Notes: generated by a model from the letters alone, not told the origin. Positions 34,296-46,085 are shown, counted from the stretch's first letter. The stretch is DNA of 64,000 nucleotides from Metallyticus violacea (GCA_030762175.1 CM060843.1:31964001-32028000); one strand, 5' to 3'. Translations and numbers: made by a program.

Positions 34296-35540
34296 TGCAG
34301 CTACTCCTTATGATAATAAAAAGTTATGGTGAATAACTAAAAATGTGTAGAAATAAAATTTTTTAAAAAATAATAAACCTCCAGAAATTTGGTAAAGTTA
34401 CTTTAAACACTATTAAGTTATAAAAATTTGCTAATTATATATCGATAAAACAAACAGAATTAGATCAAAAACAACTCTTTATTGAAGAATTAGATAATCC
34501 TATTAGTTAAGGGGAAGGTTGAAATGAATTAAGAATATAAAGAATTATAAGGCAAGTATATACTTCACCCCAAATTTTGGAAAATTTGGGGTGAAGTATA
34601 GTAATGGGATAACATAATTTACTAGATTATAAAAGAATTGTTCAAGGAGGTGAGATGCCAAAGCATTGGAGACCAGAAAAATGATGCCAAATTACAAGAG
34701 TAGCAGAGACATAAATAATGGCAGCAATTGGAAATATGTATACTATCCCAAAATATAGTCGCACTTCCTCAAGAGTCTTGTTCACTCTAGAAATTAAAGT
34801 GAAGAACCAGGTAAGCACAGAGCAATGAACTAGATGCAGTAAGAGAGCATATGAAATATGCTTAGAACGTTGGGTAAAATGTTAGGGATTCTTATTTATT
34901 TGGGTGTTTGTTTAGAAAGTGCTATATATAAGTCCAGTGGCTTTTTCATGAATGTGTTTGTTCAAAACATGCTATAGATAAGTCCAATGGCTAATTCAAG
35001 AATCTGAAGGTTTGTTGACATACATCAGAATATTAGTATGCAGTTTATGTGACCAGAGGGAGGATAGTATTCAAACAATGGGAAGAATGAGGAATATTTC
35101 AGCAGGCCATTTCTAATCACCTGCTTCATGCCAGCAAAAAGGTGAAGTCTGATAAAACAAAGTGCTGAGAACTTTTCCACACAGTCTCTACTACATCAAG
35201 CCACATCCACAGTAGATGAGCTTGTTACCATGATTATGAAGGCCTTCAAAGATCTTTCTGCAGAGACATTGAATAATGTGTCCTTGACCTTGGAATACAT
35301 CATGAATGAAGAAGGTTAATGGAAAGAACTGTTATAAACTACCTGACATGGAAAAGCAGAGTTTATAACAGAGAGTTTGCTTATAGATTTCCATTGCAAT
35401 CCCAACAATGTTATCTCCTCTTGCTGCTATATGTCATAGCATGTGGAGTGATTAATTATGAGAATACTGCTAATACTATCTACTCATAACTTTTGGTCAT
35501 ACTTTCTTTAAATAAGTATGTATTCATTCATTGCCAATAA
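34296..35540. other. Nup50 intron with LINE-like traces and a short duplication
   Basis: Contains the hairpin at 34559-34600 and a degenerate about 60-bp tandem duplication at 34900-35005 (GTGTTTGTTTAGAAAGTGCT against GTGTTTGTTCAAAACATGCT, each followed by ATAAGTCCA.TGGCT). Some text at 34620-34690 resembles LINE RT N-terminal sequence, but this is weak. Confidence 0.35.
34559..34600. repeat. Perfect 20-bp hairpin with 2-nt loop
   Basis: TATACTTCACCCCAAATTTT at 34559-34578 and its exact complement at 34581-34600, separated by GG. Too tight to be a TIR pair of a standard element; possibly a foldback junction. Role unknown. Confidence 0.9.
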
Positions 35541-36900
35541 ACATCTCTTTAAAGAAATGTGACTATTATTTTAGGACAGAGGTAATATTAACTATGAGGA
35601 CAGAATAATGGAAAGTGTACAGAACACCATAAGTTTAAGACAAAGGTGTTAAGTTCAGGGTTGCTGAACATTTTCATTGATGATATAGAGGAGATTGGTA
35701 AAAATAACTCTCATACACCTATAGTTAATAATAAAGATATACCAGGAGTATTGTTCATGAGTAATTTTGTGGCTGGACCTATCTCAATGGGGGTTTGACA
35801 AAAGTAATATTGTGAAGAATGGGGCACAAGGATTAGTAAGAACAAAATTGTAGTCTTTAAGAAAAGGGATAAATTAAGATGGGTTGAGAAATGGTTTATA
35901 GAAGGAAAACAAATTAAAGTGGCAAGAGTGACATTATTTAGGAATAAAATTAAGTAGCGGTGGATTATAGGTAGATGAGAAATGAAGTGTATTCAGCAAA
36001 TGTAAAATAGTTATGAGGGTTAATGATGACTGTAGGAATCAACACAGTGAAACAATCTTAAAATCTTAGGTAGAGTTAAAGTAAAACTACTTAAAATCAT
36101 GTCAATACATTAAAACACTCTTGACGTTTCACTCTTAAAACTTTTTTTATTAATTTTTTTTTAAAAAAGTTTTAAGAGTGGAACATCAACAGTGTTTTAA
36201 TGTGTTAACATGATTTTAAGTAGTTTTACTTTTAATCTACCTAAGATTTTAAGAGTTATGAGAATAATGAAAACTTGCTTGAGTGAGAATAAACTGTTTG
36301 GAAAGAATATGCAAAGCAGTTGTTGATGCAAAAATGTCTTAGGGAAACACGGGGTTAAGATGATGGATAGAATAGCATGGATTAAATACATAGATCATTT
36401 TGCAAATTAGTTCTGGGGTTACTTATTGTTGTGGTTAATGGAGTTGCACTTGCAGAATTGGAAAGCAATGGAAATAAAGGTAAAGTAATAGAAAGAGTAC
36501 TTAAGTATTGGCACAGAATATTAACACTAGACAGGAATAATATGATGAGTGAATGCTTAATTATGCAGAAGAAAAGGAAACAGAAGATTAGATAACCAGA
36601 TAACAGGAAATTTAATAGGAATTGGAGTGGGAGATATATCTAGTCTTAGATAATGTAATGTTGAAGGATTTTGGAAAGGAGAAAGCAAATTGAAGATATT
36701 GAAAGAGAGAATACGTTTTAATAATTTGAGGGAGAAAAGTTCCTGAAAGCTGCAAAGAAATGAAAAGCAGAATGGGGAAGATAAAAATATGTGGATATAT
36801 GTAATAAATTAGAAAGAAATGGGCAAGAACAGGTGTGTTGAAATTGATAGGTTTAAGAAAAGACGGCAATGTAGATGTGAGGATAGCAAGGTACACTATA
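35540..36900 (+). mobile_element. LINE ORF2 fragment, plus strand, with PLE foldback
   Basis: Plus-strand LINE of the same family as 1380-5050. It reads NTISLRQRC, NIFIDDIEEIGKNN-like text, then DIPGVLFMSNFVAGPISMGV (the FADD box, here FMSN, inactive), YCEEWGTRISKNKIVVFKKR and KWFIEGKQIKVARV. After the foldback at 36057-36253 it continues with LAELESNGNKGKVIERVLKY then WHRILTLDRNNMMSECL and a basic tail toward 36880. Stops are frequent. Confidence 0.65.
36057..36253. mobile_element. Foldback of PLE 3'-terminal sequence
   Basis: Imperfect palindrome with about 91-nt arms (36057-36147 and 36163-36253) around an A/T-rich centre, in exact register about 36155. Arm sequence ACTTAAAATCATGTCAATAC then ATTAAAACACTCTT matches the 3' end of the PLE at 2765-3617 (ACTAAAAATCATGTCGTCAC). 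It interrupts the LINE. TSD not identified. Confidence 0.7.
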
Positions 36901-36960
36901 TTAACTATATAGTGTACCTTGCTATGTGTTAATATAGTTAATATTAACTATATTAACACA
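36883..36960. repeat. Two adjacent perfect palindromes
   Basis: First: 19-bp arms ATAGCAAGGTACACTATAT (36883-36901) and its complement (36907-36925), 5-nt loop. Second: a 36-bp palindrome centred at 36942/36943 (TGTGTTAATATAGTTAAT and complement), whose right end contains the TTAA and first bases of the piggyBac-type element that follows. Together they make a cruciform-prone 78-bp block. Confidence 0.9.
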
Positions 36961-37999
36961 TTCAGGACCATAGACAGCATACGATGTTTAAATCTCCCTT
37001 CATGCTATGGGTCGTGGACAGCTCACAACATTTAATGCCACACTTGAAATAACTCCATTTATATTCCACATCCAGGCATTAGTGTGATTTAGTGTTATTT
37101 CTTATAGATGGAAGTAGATTTGATATTTTCCTTCCATATAAATATTTATCACATGATAGGATGTTTAGTTTATCCCCGGTTTTCATAGAATAAATATCTC
37201 AGCCTCCCTTCGTGTCAATGTAAGTATTTGAAATCGCAATGTGTGTTGGCATTTCTGTGTAGTGCTTGTATTGTGGGTTTATAGCCATGGCTTATCAAAC
37301 AAAGAATTTTCTTATAGATGAAATTTTTTTAGACATATTCTACAATGCCAATTCAGGTGATAAATTAATTCCTAAATTGAATTCTAACAGCAGGGTAGTG
37401 ACAGTGAAATTGCAATTTCCCAACAGGCCAGACAAAGTTAGGCGACAGATACACAACATCCTGTTATTATCAGAATATCCCACCTTTTACGTCTAATGCA
37501 GGCCTATACATTTAATTAGAAAATGAAAGCAAAATCATGGGTTTCATAAATGTTTCTCTTAAGGATGTTTTTTTTTAATGTGTGTGCAAAACTACAAGTC
37601 TGTGTACGAGTCAAGTGATAAGTCCGACGCTGTAGCCTGTCACAAAAAATTCAATAATGCAGACCTGGGAGCCAGATAGAGATATTTATGGGATAGATGT
37701 TTATTGTTCAGAAGCCAATAATAAATATGTACTGGATAGCACACCATGTTTTTGAAACTCCAATTTTTTCGAAAACAATATCTGGGACATGCTTTGTCTA
37801 CTTCAGTGACAGCAGTGTCTATACTAATACTACAGACAAACTAGGAGTGAAAAATATGTACAAAATTTCATATTTTTTACTTGTATGTATTTCAGAAGCT
37901 ACATTAAATTAAGTGATGTATAGAGTGTGGGAATGGCATTAAAATAGCTGACCCAGGCATTTATATGCCTTGCTGAGAAGCTGGTACTGAATGTGTTAA
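36953..37999 (+). mobile_element. piggyBac-type element with TTAA TSD
   Basis: Bounded by TTAA at 36953-36956 and 37996-37999. Terminal inverted repeats just inside are CACATTCAGGACC (from 36957) and, inverted, CACATTCAGTACC (ending 37995), 12 of 13 matching. TTAA duplication with short TIRs is the piggyBac signature. The length, about 1.04 kb, is under half that of autonomous elements, so this is an internally deleted derivative. Confidence 0.8.
37287..37496 (+). pseudogene. Possible piggyBac transposase N-terminal remnant
   Basis: 69-codon frame inside the piggyBac-type element starting MAYQTKNFLIDEIFLDIFYN. The placement, near the left end, and the D/E-containing LIDEI..DI pattern resemble the acidic N terminus of piggyBac transposases, but no catalytic DDD region follows. 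Assignment is by position as much as by sequence. Confidence 0.35.
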
Positions 38000-39150
38000 G
38001 ATGCACATCAATTACATTTTGGAGAAAGCAAATATGCAAGAGAAACTGGAATTTACTGCCAGAAATAATGATAAAAGACACTAAAGAGGACAAGAGAGAA
38101 AGATATTAAAAAATGACAAATATTTAGGAAGATTAAGAGAAATACGATGAGGAAGGTATGATTAGTAGAGAAAGGTAGAATAGCTGATGCAATACAGTAA
38201 TCAATAACAAATGAGTTATTGTTTGAAATTCCTAAGTACTAATAACTGGGATGTTAAGGTGAAATGTGGCTGTGTAGGTTAAGCAACTCAATTACTGACT
38301 CAAGATTGTGGGTATGTAGATGCATTATTTAGGATTTTTTGCAATCAATTTAGGTCATATAATAGAATAATTATGTAGTCTGATTTGGATTAAGATGGCA
38401 AGATCTTCTGAATTCTGAAGAACGGGATCTGCTCAGATCTATGGCTTCAGCAACAGTCGAGCCAGGGTCTTCTGGATTAACTGAAGATCTGGGACCCACT
38501 AACAATAGAACAGTTTGATTTGTTTTTTTGTTTGTTTCATAGTGAAATGAAAACTGTTATGATGTTTTCAATCAGTGATGTTATTCAGTGTGTTTAAGAT
38601 ATAATAAGAATAATCTAATAATACATTTTTAATTAATAAGGCAATGTCATAAGATCAGTTGTAATTTTGCTAAATTATTTTAGAATCTGTTTTATACATT
38701 ATTTTAAATGATGTATCTTATATTAATTGTTTGAAATAATTAATTATACAATACATAGAAAACATTTTGACATCAATTTGGAGAAGATTTTTCCATTTTT
38801 CAGATGAATCTGGATGTAATATACATAATGCCTGGAACCTTTAGGGTCAAATTATATAGAAGATAGAGAACTGGAAACTCAGCATTTTGAGATAGGGAAC
38901 CAATGGTCAGAAATATTTCAGGTGTCATGAGATTCTCAACATTTTTGTAAGCTGCTTTTGTTTTCATAACAAATTGCATCATCTATATGTCAAGAAAGAT
39001 TAGTTCACCATTTGTCCACCTGCACAAATTATTTTAAACAACTCATAGCTTGCAAAAGAATAAACAATCACTTGTTGCTTCCAAAGTGACATTTTCTGTT
39101 TATAGTTTGTGTGTGTTCCTTTACCTTATTGATATTTATTTTGGATTACA
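38000..39150. other. Nup50 intron, no gene identified
   Basis: AT-rich, purine-biased. Possible LINE debris directly after the piggyBac element (KYLGRLREIR-like text at 38110-38150). Nothing firm. Confidence 0.35.
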
Positions 39151-39199
39151 GTTTAGGCATTGTTGTCGAAGATGAAACATTACTGAAAATATGAACTGG

Positions 39200-40195
39200 C
39201 AGACATACATTTAATGTATGTGCAGCAATGTGTAGTGCCTGATAGTTGAATGGATGAATGTACGTAAGAGGTAAGCTTCCCAACAGGCATCATCCAAAAC
39301 GGAAGACATTTATCTCTGTAGACAGAAACTTATGAGAGAGTGAGTCGTTCAAGCCTCAGAGATGTGGCCAAGGTGCTAAAAAAAAGAAACTGTTCGCACA
39401 CCAGATTTTGATGAGTTGGTATTAGATTGTGTAATACAAAAACCATAATAAACACCCTTCAGTTTGCGCATGATATGAAAGTTTCAAAGGATTCTGTACT
39501 GAAGGAGCAGCAATTATACTCCTATCATAGACTACAGGTGTGAGCAATGGGGCTAAATGATTTTCAACCCAAAGTTCAGTTTTGTCAATGGGTTATTCAG
39601 TACTGTGCTACAAGACAAGATTTCCTACAATTTGTATTGTTTACAGATGAGGCCTGTTTCACCCATAATTGTGTTTAGAACTGCCACAATAGATATGTCT
39701 GGAGTGATGAAAATCCATTTGCCACAGTTGCATCTGGTCACCAGCAATGATTTTTCCTCAACATGTGGGCTAGAATTGTACAAGAGCACCTAAATCCTAC
39801 TGCACCATTTAGATGGTCAATATTGTCTGCGGTTCACGCAAGATGTGCTGCCAAAGTTGTGTTGGAGACCACACCTCTTGGCGGCTACCCACTTTGATGT
39901 TAATGTTTATGAGCATCTGGACAACAGATTCCCTAATCATTGGATTGGAAGAGGAGATCATGTATTATGGCCAATGCAATTACAGGATCTCTTCCTCTTG
40001 AATTTTTCTTATAGGAGCACATTACATCATTAGTCTATGAAACCCCAGTAGAAACTGTGGAAGAATTGCTTGTTAAGGTCCATGTAGCCTGTTTTGTTGT
40101 AAAGCAGATACCAGGTATATTGGAAAGTGCAAAACAATTTCATGCTCTGTTGTAATGCATGCAATAAAGTTGATGGTCACCACTTTAAACAATTG
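39200..40195 (+). pseudogene. IS630/Tc1-mariner-type transposase relic, near full length
   Basis: Plus-strand transposase remnant of the DUF4817-associated kind. In order, with frameshifts: LPNRHHPKRKTFISVDRNL (39270 on), VRTPDFDELVLDCV, QFAHDMKVSKDSVLKEQQLY, LNDFQPKVQFCQWVIQYCAT, LQFVLFTDEACFTHN (first catalytic Asp), NRYVWSDENPFATVASGHQQ, FPNHWIGRGDHVLWPMQLQD and HITSLVYETPVETVEELLVK, ending HAIKLMVTTLNNC in one frame or VDGHHFKQLL in the conserved frame. The third Asp (normally RSPDLNP) has become MQLQDLFL-like. A SINE inserted just past the stop. Confidence 0.75.
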
Positions 40196-40207
40196 CTCTG
40201 AGATGTA

Positions 40208-40496
40208 TTGATTTTTTTTTGATTGATTTATTTACGGACGCTCTTTAACATCTCAGGTCATCAGTGTCCCATTAAATTCAGGGTGTGAAACAGCCGACAA
40301 ATTTTGCTAGAGGCCTCTCTTTCAGGCTTAAGGTCCTTTTTTGTATAACACAGGACCAATGGCTTTACTTCCCTTCCAAAGGAAGCCATACTTAGGATTT
40401 TTATGCTCGAAAAAATCCTTCAGTCCTGGCCGGGTTCGAACCCGCGATCTTGGGTTCAGGAGGCAAGTATGGTAACCACTACACCACCAGGACCTA
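40208..40496 (-). mobile_element. SINE-A copy with about 12-bp TSD
   Basis: Minus-strand, full-length. The tRNA-like head occupies about 40493-40421 with A-box-like TGGTGTAGTGGTTACC and intact B box GGTTCGAACCC. The body includes ATAAAAATCCTAAGTATGGC. The tail is A-rich (plus-strand T run 40211-40220). Flanks CTCTGAGATGTA (40196-40207) and CTCTGAGTTGTA (40497-40508) differ at one base. Confidence 0.92.
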
Positions 40497-40508
40497 CTCT
40501 GAGTTGTA

Positions 40509-41670
40509 AGTTGTTATTATGTTATGTAACTTCTTGCTCTGAGCTGTAAGTTGCTGCTATATGTGCAAATTCTTGTAATGAGCTGCAAGTTGTTTGAGGC
40601 TATAATAAAATTAATGTGCTTTTCTAACCATGGTTCCCTATCTCAAAATGCTCAATTTACAGTCCTCTACAATCGTATTAATTTGACCCTACAGGTTAAA
40701 GACACCATGTAGAAATAGAGACTATTTTTCAAGCTACTTTTTATTATTCACTGGATTTTGATCTTGGAACAAGCAATATTTTTTGCCACAGTCCATTGGA
40801 ATGATAATTAAATGATTTTAAAGGCACAATCAAATGTTCTGCAGCTAGAACAATTCCTTTAGAGACTTTAGACAGACAAAATAGTTGGTTGCTAGTGGCC
40901 ATTGGGGATGCTGATATTTATAATTTTTTCCCTAGCTTCTTAATCATGTTTCATAGGCAATTGTTCACTATCAGGTATTAGCTGACTGCCAAAGTCATCG
41001 ATGGTCAGATATTCTGAATAATTAATGGTAAGTGGAGTATAAAGATATTAAATCGACTTACCAACTCATTAAAATATATAGAAAACAAGCCTACCTTTTT
41101 GAAATATAATTCTTAAAATATTCCCCATCTGCTATGAGGCAGGCATTGTAATTTTGATTCACAGTAACTCAGTTTCCAAAATATTAGCTATTTTTTCTCT
41201 TAATTTGGTTTGCAGTTTATTCAACATTCACAGACCTCATTTATAGATCCTATCTTTTAAACTGCTCATAAAATAACAGATTTATTGTATTGAAACTCAA
41301 TCCAATACTGTACAGAATAAATAACAAGTAACTGTCCTATTAGTGATTATTATATATTTTTCATACAAGTTCTTTCTTATGTAAATAGATCATATGCTCC
41401 AGTGTGTCATTAATTGGTTAACTAGACTAGTTAAGCATGTTCTTCTTCAAAAATAAAGTAATTACATAAATACATTCTGATGTGAAATATTCAGGTAACA
41501 AAAGGGTAGAACTGTACTTTTTATTATGGTCAGTTTATGACATTGTTATTAAGTAATGTATAAATATATAGTGCAACATTGTAAAATGTTATTTCAATAG
41601 CACTACCATCTGGGATGACTGAGATAAACTGGTCTATTAATTGTAACAAACATGTGGGTAAAGTATGGTG
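40509..41670. other. Nup50 intron, no gene identified
   Basis: No recognised element. The first 100 bases contain repeated TGAGTTGTAAGTTG-like words, a small local duplication at the SINE target. Confidence 0.4.
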
Positions 41671-42905
41671 TAAAATTTGATTAAATTCCTGCACTCTGCC
41701 TTTTATGATTTTAAATTGTCACCCAAAACAATGCATCCAAAGATTTCAAAATGCTTTTGGAGAAGCATCACCAACAAAGACTTAATGATTGATTTGTGGA
41801 ATTTGAATGTGGATATAATTAAATCAGTAAGACTTTCTGCATCAGTTGATGTGCTTACAAGACGACGATTAAAGATAAATGAAGCACCTATGCTGAGATC
41901 CGAGCTTATTTGATGATAGGCCAGAGTGACATATTAAATCCTCTTGCGTTGCAGAACATGTGTACTGAGTGGATTCTACATGATTTGAGAGAAGCTGAGA
42001 AACAAACACATTGATTGTTGCAAGGAAACGCTTAAAACATTCAATTTAGGCTGGTCAAATTATGTTTTTGACATTATAAAAGGTGAATAAATCATAGATT
42101 TACCCCTGGCAAACCAGAAAATAATGGTTATTGGCATAATGGATATTCCAAGATGAAGACACACCAATAAAAGTCAAAAGAAGCTCAAGCAATAACAAGA
42201 TTGTTGCCTCATTCTTTCATCCCTTTGGCCTGTCATCTTTGTTCCATTAGAGGGTGCCAAATAGTAAATCATAATTTGTTTACTTATAGTCTTGGAAAAA
42301 GAGTGTAAGATGATCTCGAAGTTGTATCATCCTTCATCATGGCATTGTTCCACATTGAGGGACAATTGACCTTTCATGCAATTAATGACTGATCACACTA
42401 TGAATTAGATTTTGCTCCATACAACTTCTTGTTCCTAATCACCAAGAAGATAATACATGGAGTGCTCTTTAACTCTACTGAAGTTGCAATAGGGACCCTC
42501 AAAGAATGGTGTCTGAAGTGTCTCTAAAAAAAAAAGTGCAGTGCTTTGATAACTAGTTTCACCAAATGGATAAAGTTTTTTTTTAATTGATTTATTCATG
42601 GATGCTCTTAAACACCTAAGGTCATCAGTGTCCCATTCTATTCAGGGTGTGAAACGGCCAACAAATTTTGCTCAGAGGCCTCTTCTTTCAGGCTTGAGGT
42701 TCTTTTTCGTGCGTAAATGTATGACACTGGACCCACGGCTTTACTTCCCTTCCGAAGGAATATAGGATTTTTACGCCCGAAAAAATCCATTGATCCTGGT
42801 CGGGTTCAAACCCATGATCTTGGGTTTAGAAGGCAAGTATGATTACCATACACCACCAGGACCGGCAAATGGAAAAGTGAATAACATTTAAGGGAAAATA
42901 TTTTA
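41670..42905 (+). pseudogene. mariner transposase relic, split by SINE-A
   Basis: Plus-strand mariner. The N-terminal segment 41677-41913 begins IKFLHSAFYDFKLSPK. Then come CTEWILHDLREAEKQTH and DCCKETLKTFNLGWSNYVFD (41960-42085), a degraded ITGDES region, LVPNHQEDN-type remnants, and the C terminus FTKWIK before the SINE. After the SINE the sequence VNNI.GKYFKK (42880-42910) closes the protein, matching the usual ..GEYFEK ending. The catalytic residues are largely lost. The same lineage is at 45675-46085. Confidence 0.65.
42575..42865 (-). mobile_element. SINE-A copy inside mariner
   Basis: Minus-strand SINE-A with head GGTCCTGGTGGTGTATGG (one base short in the D-arm), B box GGTTTGAACCC, body and A tail. 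Flanks CAAATGGATAAA (42563-42574) and CAAATGGAAAAG (42866-42877) are the apparent TSD. It lies in the last codons of a mariner transposase. Confidence 0.88.
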
Positions 42906-42909
42906 AGAA

Positions 42910-43540
42910 GTGATTAAGCTGAAAGCAGAAATAATTTGTTAGTATACCTATAAGTTTGGAGAAACTTTCAGTGTAAACCTTGTACAAACATAAACTGATA
43001 AAATTCTTAAGATTCTGAGATTTGAAATGCTCCCTTTTATCAGGATTGTATAATAATGTTATAAGTACATATAACCTGCAGACTTTTTATTGATGCCTGT
43101 GATATTGCATGGTATTGGAAAGGAGGAGTAATTATTTAAGTTTCTATTTCCACCTATTAATTAGTGTGCAAGTGATTGGTATGACTTAAATTAATTCTAA
43201 GTTGGAGATGTTTAGAGTAATTTAATTTTGAATGAAAGAGTAAATTTAATTGCAAGTTTGTGAAAATGTAGAGGCAAAATATTTTGAGCTAAAATAAAAT
43301 GTCTATGTGGTGCAACAAATTCCCAGCTCTTTATCATCCATATGCGCAATTTGCCCATATGAGCTACTCTATTCATCCATTACCTATAATATCATGTTAC
43401 ATCAACATGAAGCCTGCTAATCACATTACCAATGTCTCCATTTTTACTGCACAGTACACGTGGCATTAAACATGTACAGAAAATAAAGAAAGAAGAGATA
43501 TCCATCATTTTATAATATAATTGGCCCCCAAAAATAATGA

Positions 43541-43579
<39 letters not shown>

Positions 43580-43906
43580 CAACAAAAAGAATAATAAAAT
43601 AAAAAATAAACAGAAATTTTTTTAATTGTTACTTGTTAAAAATTGTTAAAAAATATTGTGCAGAAGGAGACAACAGAATAGTTAATTCATTTGCTAAATA
43701 TGGATATGAAAACCATAAAAGTTACATTAACTTTAATTTCAATCACTCCTTTACAAATATAATTTGTAATAGATATTCTGAATTTTTTTTTAACCCCGGA
43801 AATTTAATCACACGGTCTAGGGTCTTATTAAAAAAATTCTGAATAATGAGAAAAAGCTTTTCTGTGTTAAATACTAACTTAACATGATGAACAATTCATA
43901 TCTTAC
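42910..43906. other. Nup50 intron near central exon donor
   Basis: AT-rich. Includes an (ATA)n microsatellite at about 43541-43576 and the donor GTAAGATATG at the exon border. A 69-codon Asn-rich open stretch (43633-43842) has no motif. Confidence 0.5.
43541..43576. repeat. (AAT)n microsatellite
   Basis: About twelve AAT units followed by AAC units, about 330 bp from the Nup50 exon. Confidence 0.95.
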
Positions 43907-44409
43907 CTTGGTGATTCTTCTGCATTTTTTTTACTTGAAGAAACACTTTTAAAGTCAGAGTTAGTATTTTGTTTTGGAGAAGTTTTCCTGTTCAAAGAAC
44001 CTTTATTCTTAGAAGGGAGCTGATGTTCCACCATTTCATTTTTCCTTTCTTTACTATTTTGGCACTTTGTTTCTTCATCTTCAATTTCATTTAAGTATTT
44101 TTCATAATCTTTAAATATTGGAGTTAAAATGCAGAATGGATTACTGTCAACATGACTTTTTATCCATTTTGAAACGCTTTCATTTAAACCTCTTAACTTC
44201 GAGCAATAATCCTGAGATTTCTTACCACCACCTGATAGTGAAGTGCTTGATACTTCTACAGATTTCTCAACTGCTGTATCTGATTTTGGCTTTATAGTTA
44301 CAGAACCATTTGTTGAAGTTTCACTTTTATTACTTTCCGGAGATGGAACTATTTTAGAAGCTGCTGTAAATCCACCAAAATTTGCAAATGGACTCTTTGT
44401 TGCAGATCC
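43907..44409 (-). CDS. Nup50: Nup50 exon: central conserved block
   Basis: Internal exon of a nucleoporin 50 (Npap60) orthologue, a mobile nuclear-basket nucleoporin that helps importin-alpha/beta cargo release together with Ran. On the minus strand the acceptor reads CCCTTACAG before GGATCTGCA and the donor is CCAAG|GTAAGA. The exon is 503 nt, 167 codons plus two bases (phase 2 exit). It starts GSATKSPFANFGGF, continues through a Ser/Thr-rich linker, and contains a block diagnostic of Nup50: a Tyr-Cys, LRGLNESVSKWI, then NPFCILTPIFKDYEKYL. The C-terminal third is Lys/Ser-rich and probably disordered. The frame is open throughout, unlike every transposon ORF nearby, which argues for selection. 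The assignment rests on recognised family motifs; the exon borders are seen directly. The upstream exon lies beyond base 64000, so the 5' intron exceeds 19.5 kb. Confidence 0.9.
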
Positions 44410-45670
44410 CTGTAAGGGAGAAAAACAAAATTATAATACTGTGATAATTTTCTTCACTACAACCAGTAGCTACACAGTATAAGCCCTCCTATTTGGCAAG
44501 GATTTTGCTGCATAAGATATAACTATGATTTACTTAATAAATAAAATGCAATAGTTTCTTTTTGGGGGGAAGGGTAATAATGTAAATTGTGGTAGTACTA
44601 GCTCATACATAAATTTTATTAGGATGAATCTACTTTAAAAATAAGATGTGTGAATGATTTGCAATATGAGTTTTCATTTTAACCTTGCTAGTTTTTGTGT
44701 GCTAACTGGAGAAGGCTATAGGAAGGCAATTTATAATGCTTATTTCATAACTGAAAGGATTAGTTCCTTTCTTGAAGGCTTTTGATATTTTTACTTCTAT
44801 TCTGTAAAATTCTGATGTATGGAAAAATAAATGGTATATTTTCAAAAGGAATAAATAATTTCTGTAATTTTTGCAGATTGTAAACATTAAATTTCCTATT
44901 CATTTGATTTGAAATTATCACAGATGCCACATAATTTTAAATATTTCTCCTCAGTGCATTCCAGGTTGGCCACACAGCTGCATATTTCTTTCAGCAGGCC
45001 AAGAGCATTAAAAGTTACAGAATACTCTTTGTTGTGCAAAATGAATCAATTAAAAAGATGAAATAAAGTTAACTTCTCATTCTACTGCATATCTGCTCGT
45101 TTTCGAGAACCTGAAGGGTGAACCTCTTGCACTTATATTCAAGTCAGTATTTGTTTGCAAAAGCAGATTCCACCCACTACCTCAGTGCATGCAAAATAGT
45201 CTGAGTATAAAATGAAGATTACTGTAGAAAGATTGTGCCTCTGTCTTAAAAGTCTCATAATGCCCATCTATACTTTTTTTTTTGACATGAGAAATTACAT
45301 CATTGCAAAGCAAAAAATATTATTGTTGATCCTTGCATTAATATAAATATTTTCATTGCAAATGGGCCTTGAATTTCTTAAGATGGAATAAGCACATTGA
45401 TAGGAGAACTAGCAGATTCTTGCATGGAAGGGAGGGGGAAGCACTCTTTCCTTCTACTGGAACACGTGTCAGACCAACATTCTTTATAGTGTGCCGTACC
45501 TATAGTAAAGAAAGAGTCCTTGACAACATCTATAAATATATAGGTCACACTGAAGATTTTTACAAATTGATATGTACATTGTCTTTTGATTCAATTTTCA
45601 AGATAACCCAGAAAATATTTTCTAGTTTATCTGTTAGATTTTTTAAACAGTCCATCTAATTAATGGATTT
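44410..45670. other. Nup50 intron, 5' of the central exon
   Basis: Contains the acceptor TTCTCCCTTACAG and polypyrimidine tract at the exon border. A 96-codon open stretch 45369-45659 has no recognised motif. Confidence 0.45.
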
Positions 45671-45674
45671 AAGT

Positions 45675-46085
45675 CAACAAAACTTTCAGGCTACTATTTT
45701 TTATGATTTAATTCATAGCTGGTGCCAAAACAATGCATTCAATGACTTTAAAATGGAGATGAGTCACCATTAGCAACAAATGCATATTATTGGTTTGCAG
45801 AATTCATATGAGGTCATACTTTCATAAGTGACAATTTCTTTTGAGCTGCTACAGGAACCAGTGACAGAAATATTAATGCTGTGCATATCAGATGATTAAA
45901 GAAGATAATTGAATTGCCTCTGATGAGATTCAGGCATTTTTGGGGATAGGTATAAGTGCAATAAAAAAGATCTTCCATTTCATATTGATGTGAAGAATCT
46001 GTGTGCTCAGTGGATTCCACATAAGTTGATAGAAAGTGAGAAGCAAGCACATGTTGATAGGTGCAAAGAAATATTTATTTTAATG
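45675..46085 (+). pseudogene. mariner transposase N-terminal relic
   Basis: Plus-strand fragment in shifting frames: QNFQATIFYDLIHSW, then KNLCAQWIPHKLIESEKQAH and VDRCKEIF. These correspond to the N-terminal DNA-binding half and the linker (LCARWIPH.L...QK..RVDWCKEM) of the mariner lineage also seen at 41670-42905. The catalytic half is absent. Confidence 0.6.

Noticed and set aside
34093..34332. 79-codon ORF with Cys-Val-Cys repeats
   Set aside because: It runs through the GT/GCGT microsatellite; the real content before it is a mariner in another frame.
43541..43576. Repeat array as CRISPR or satellite
   Set aside because: It is a simple trinucleotide microsatellite. No array of spaced identical repeats exists in the window.
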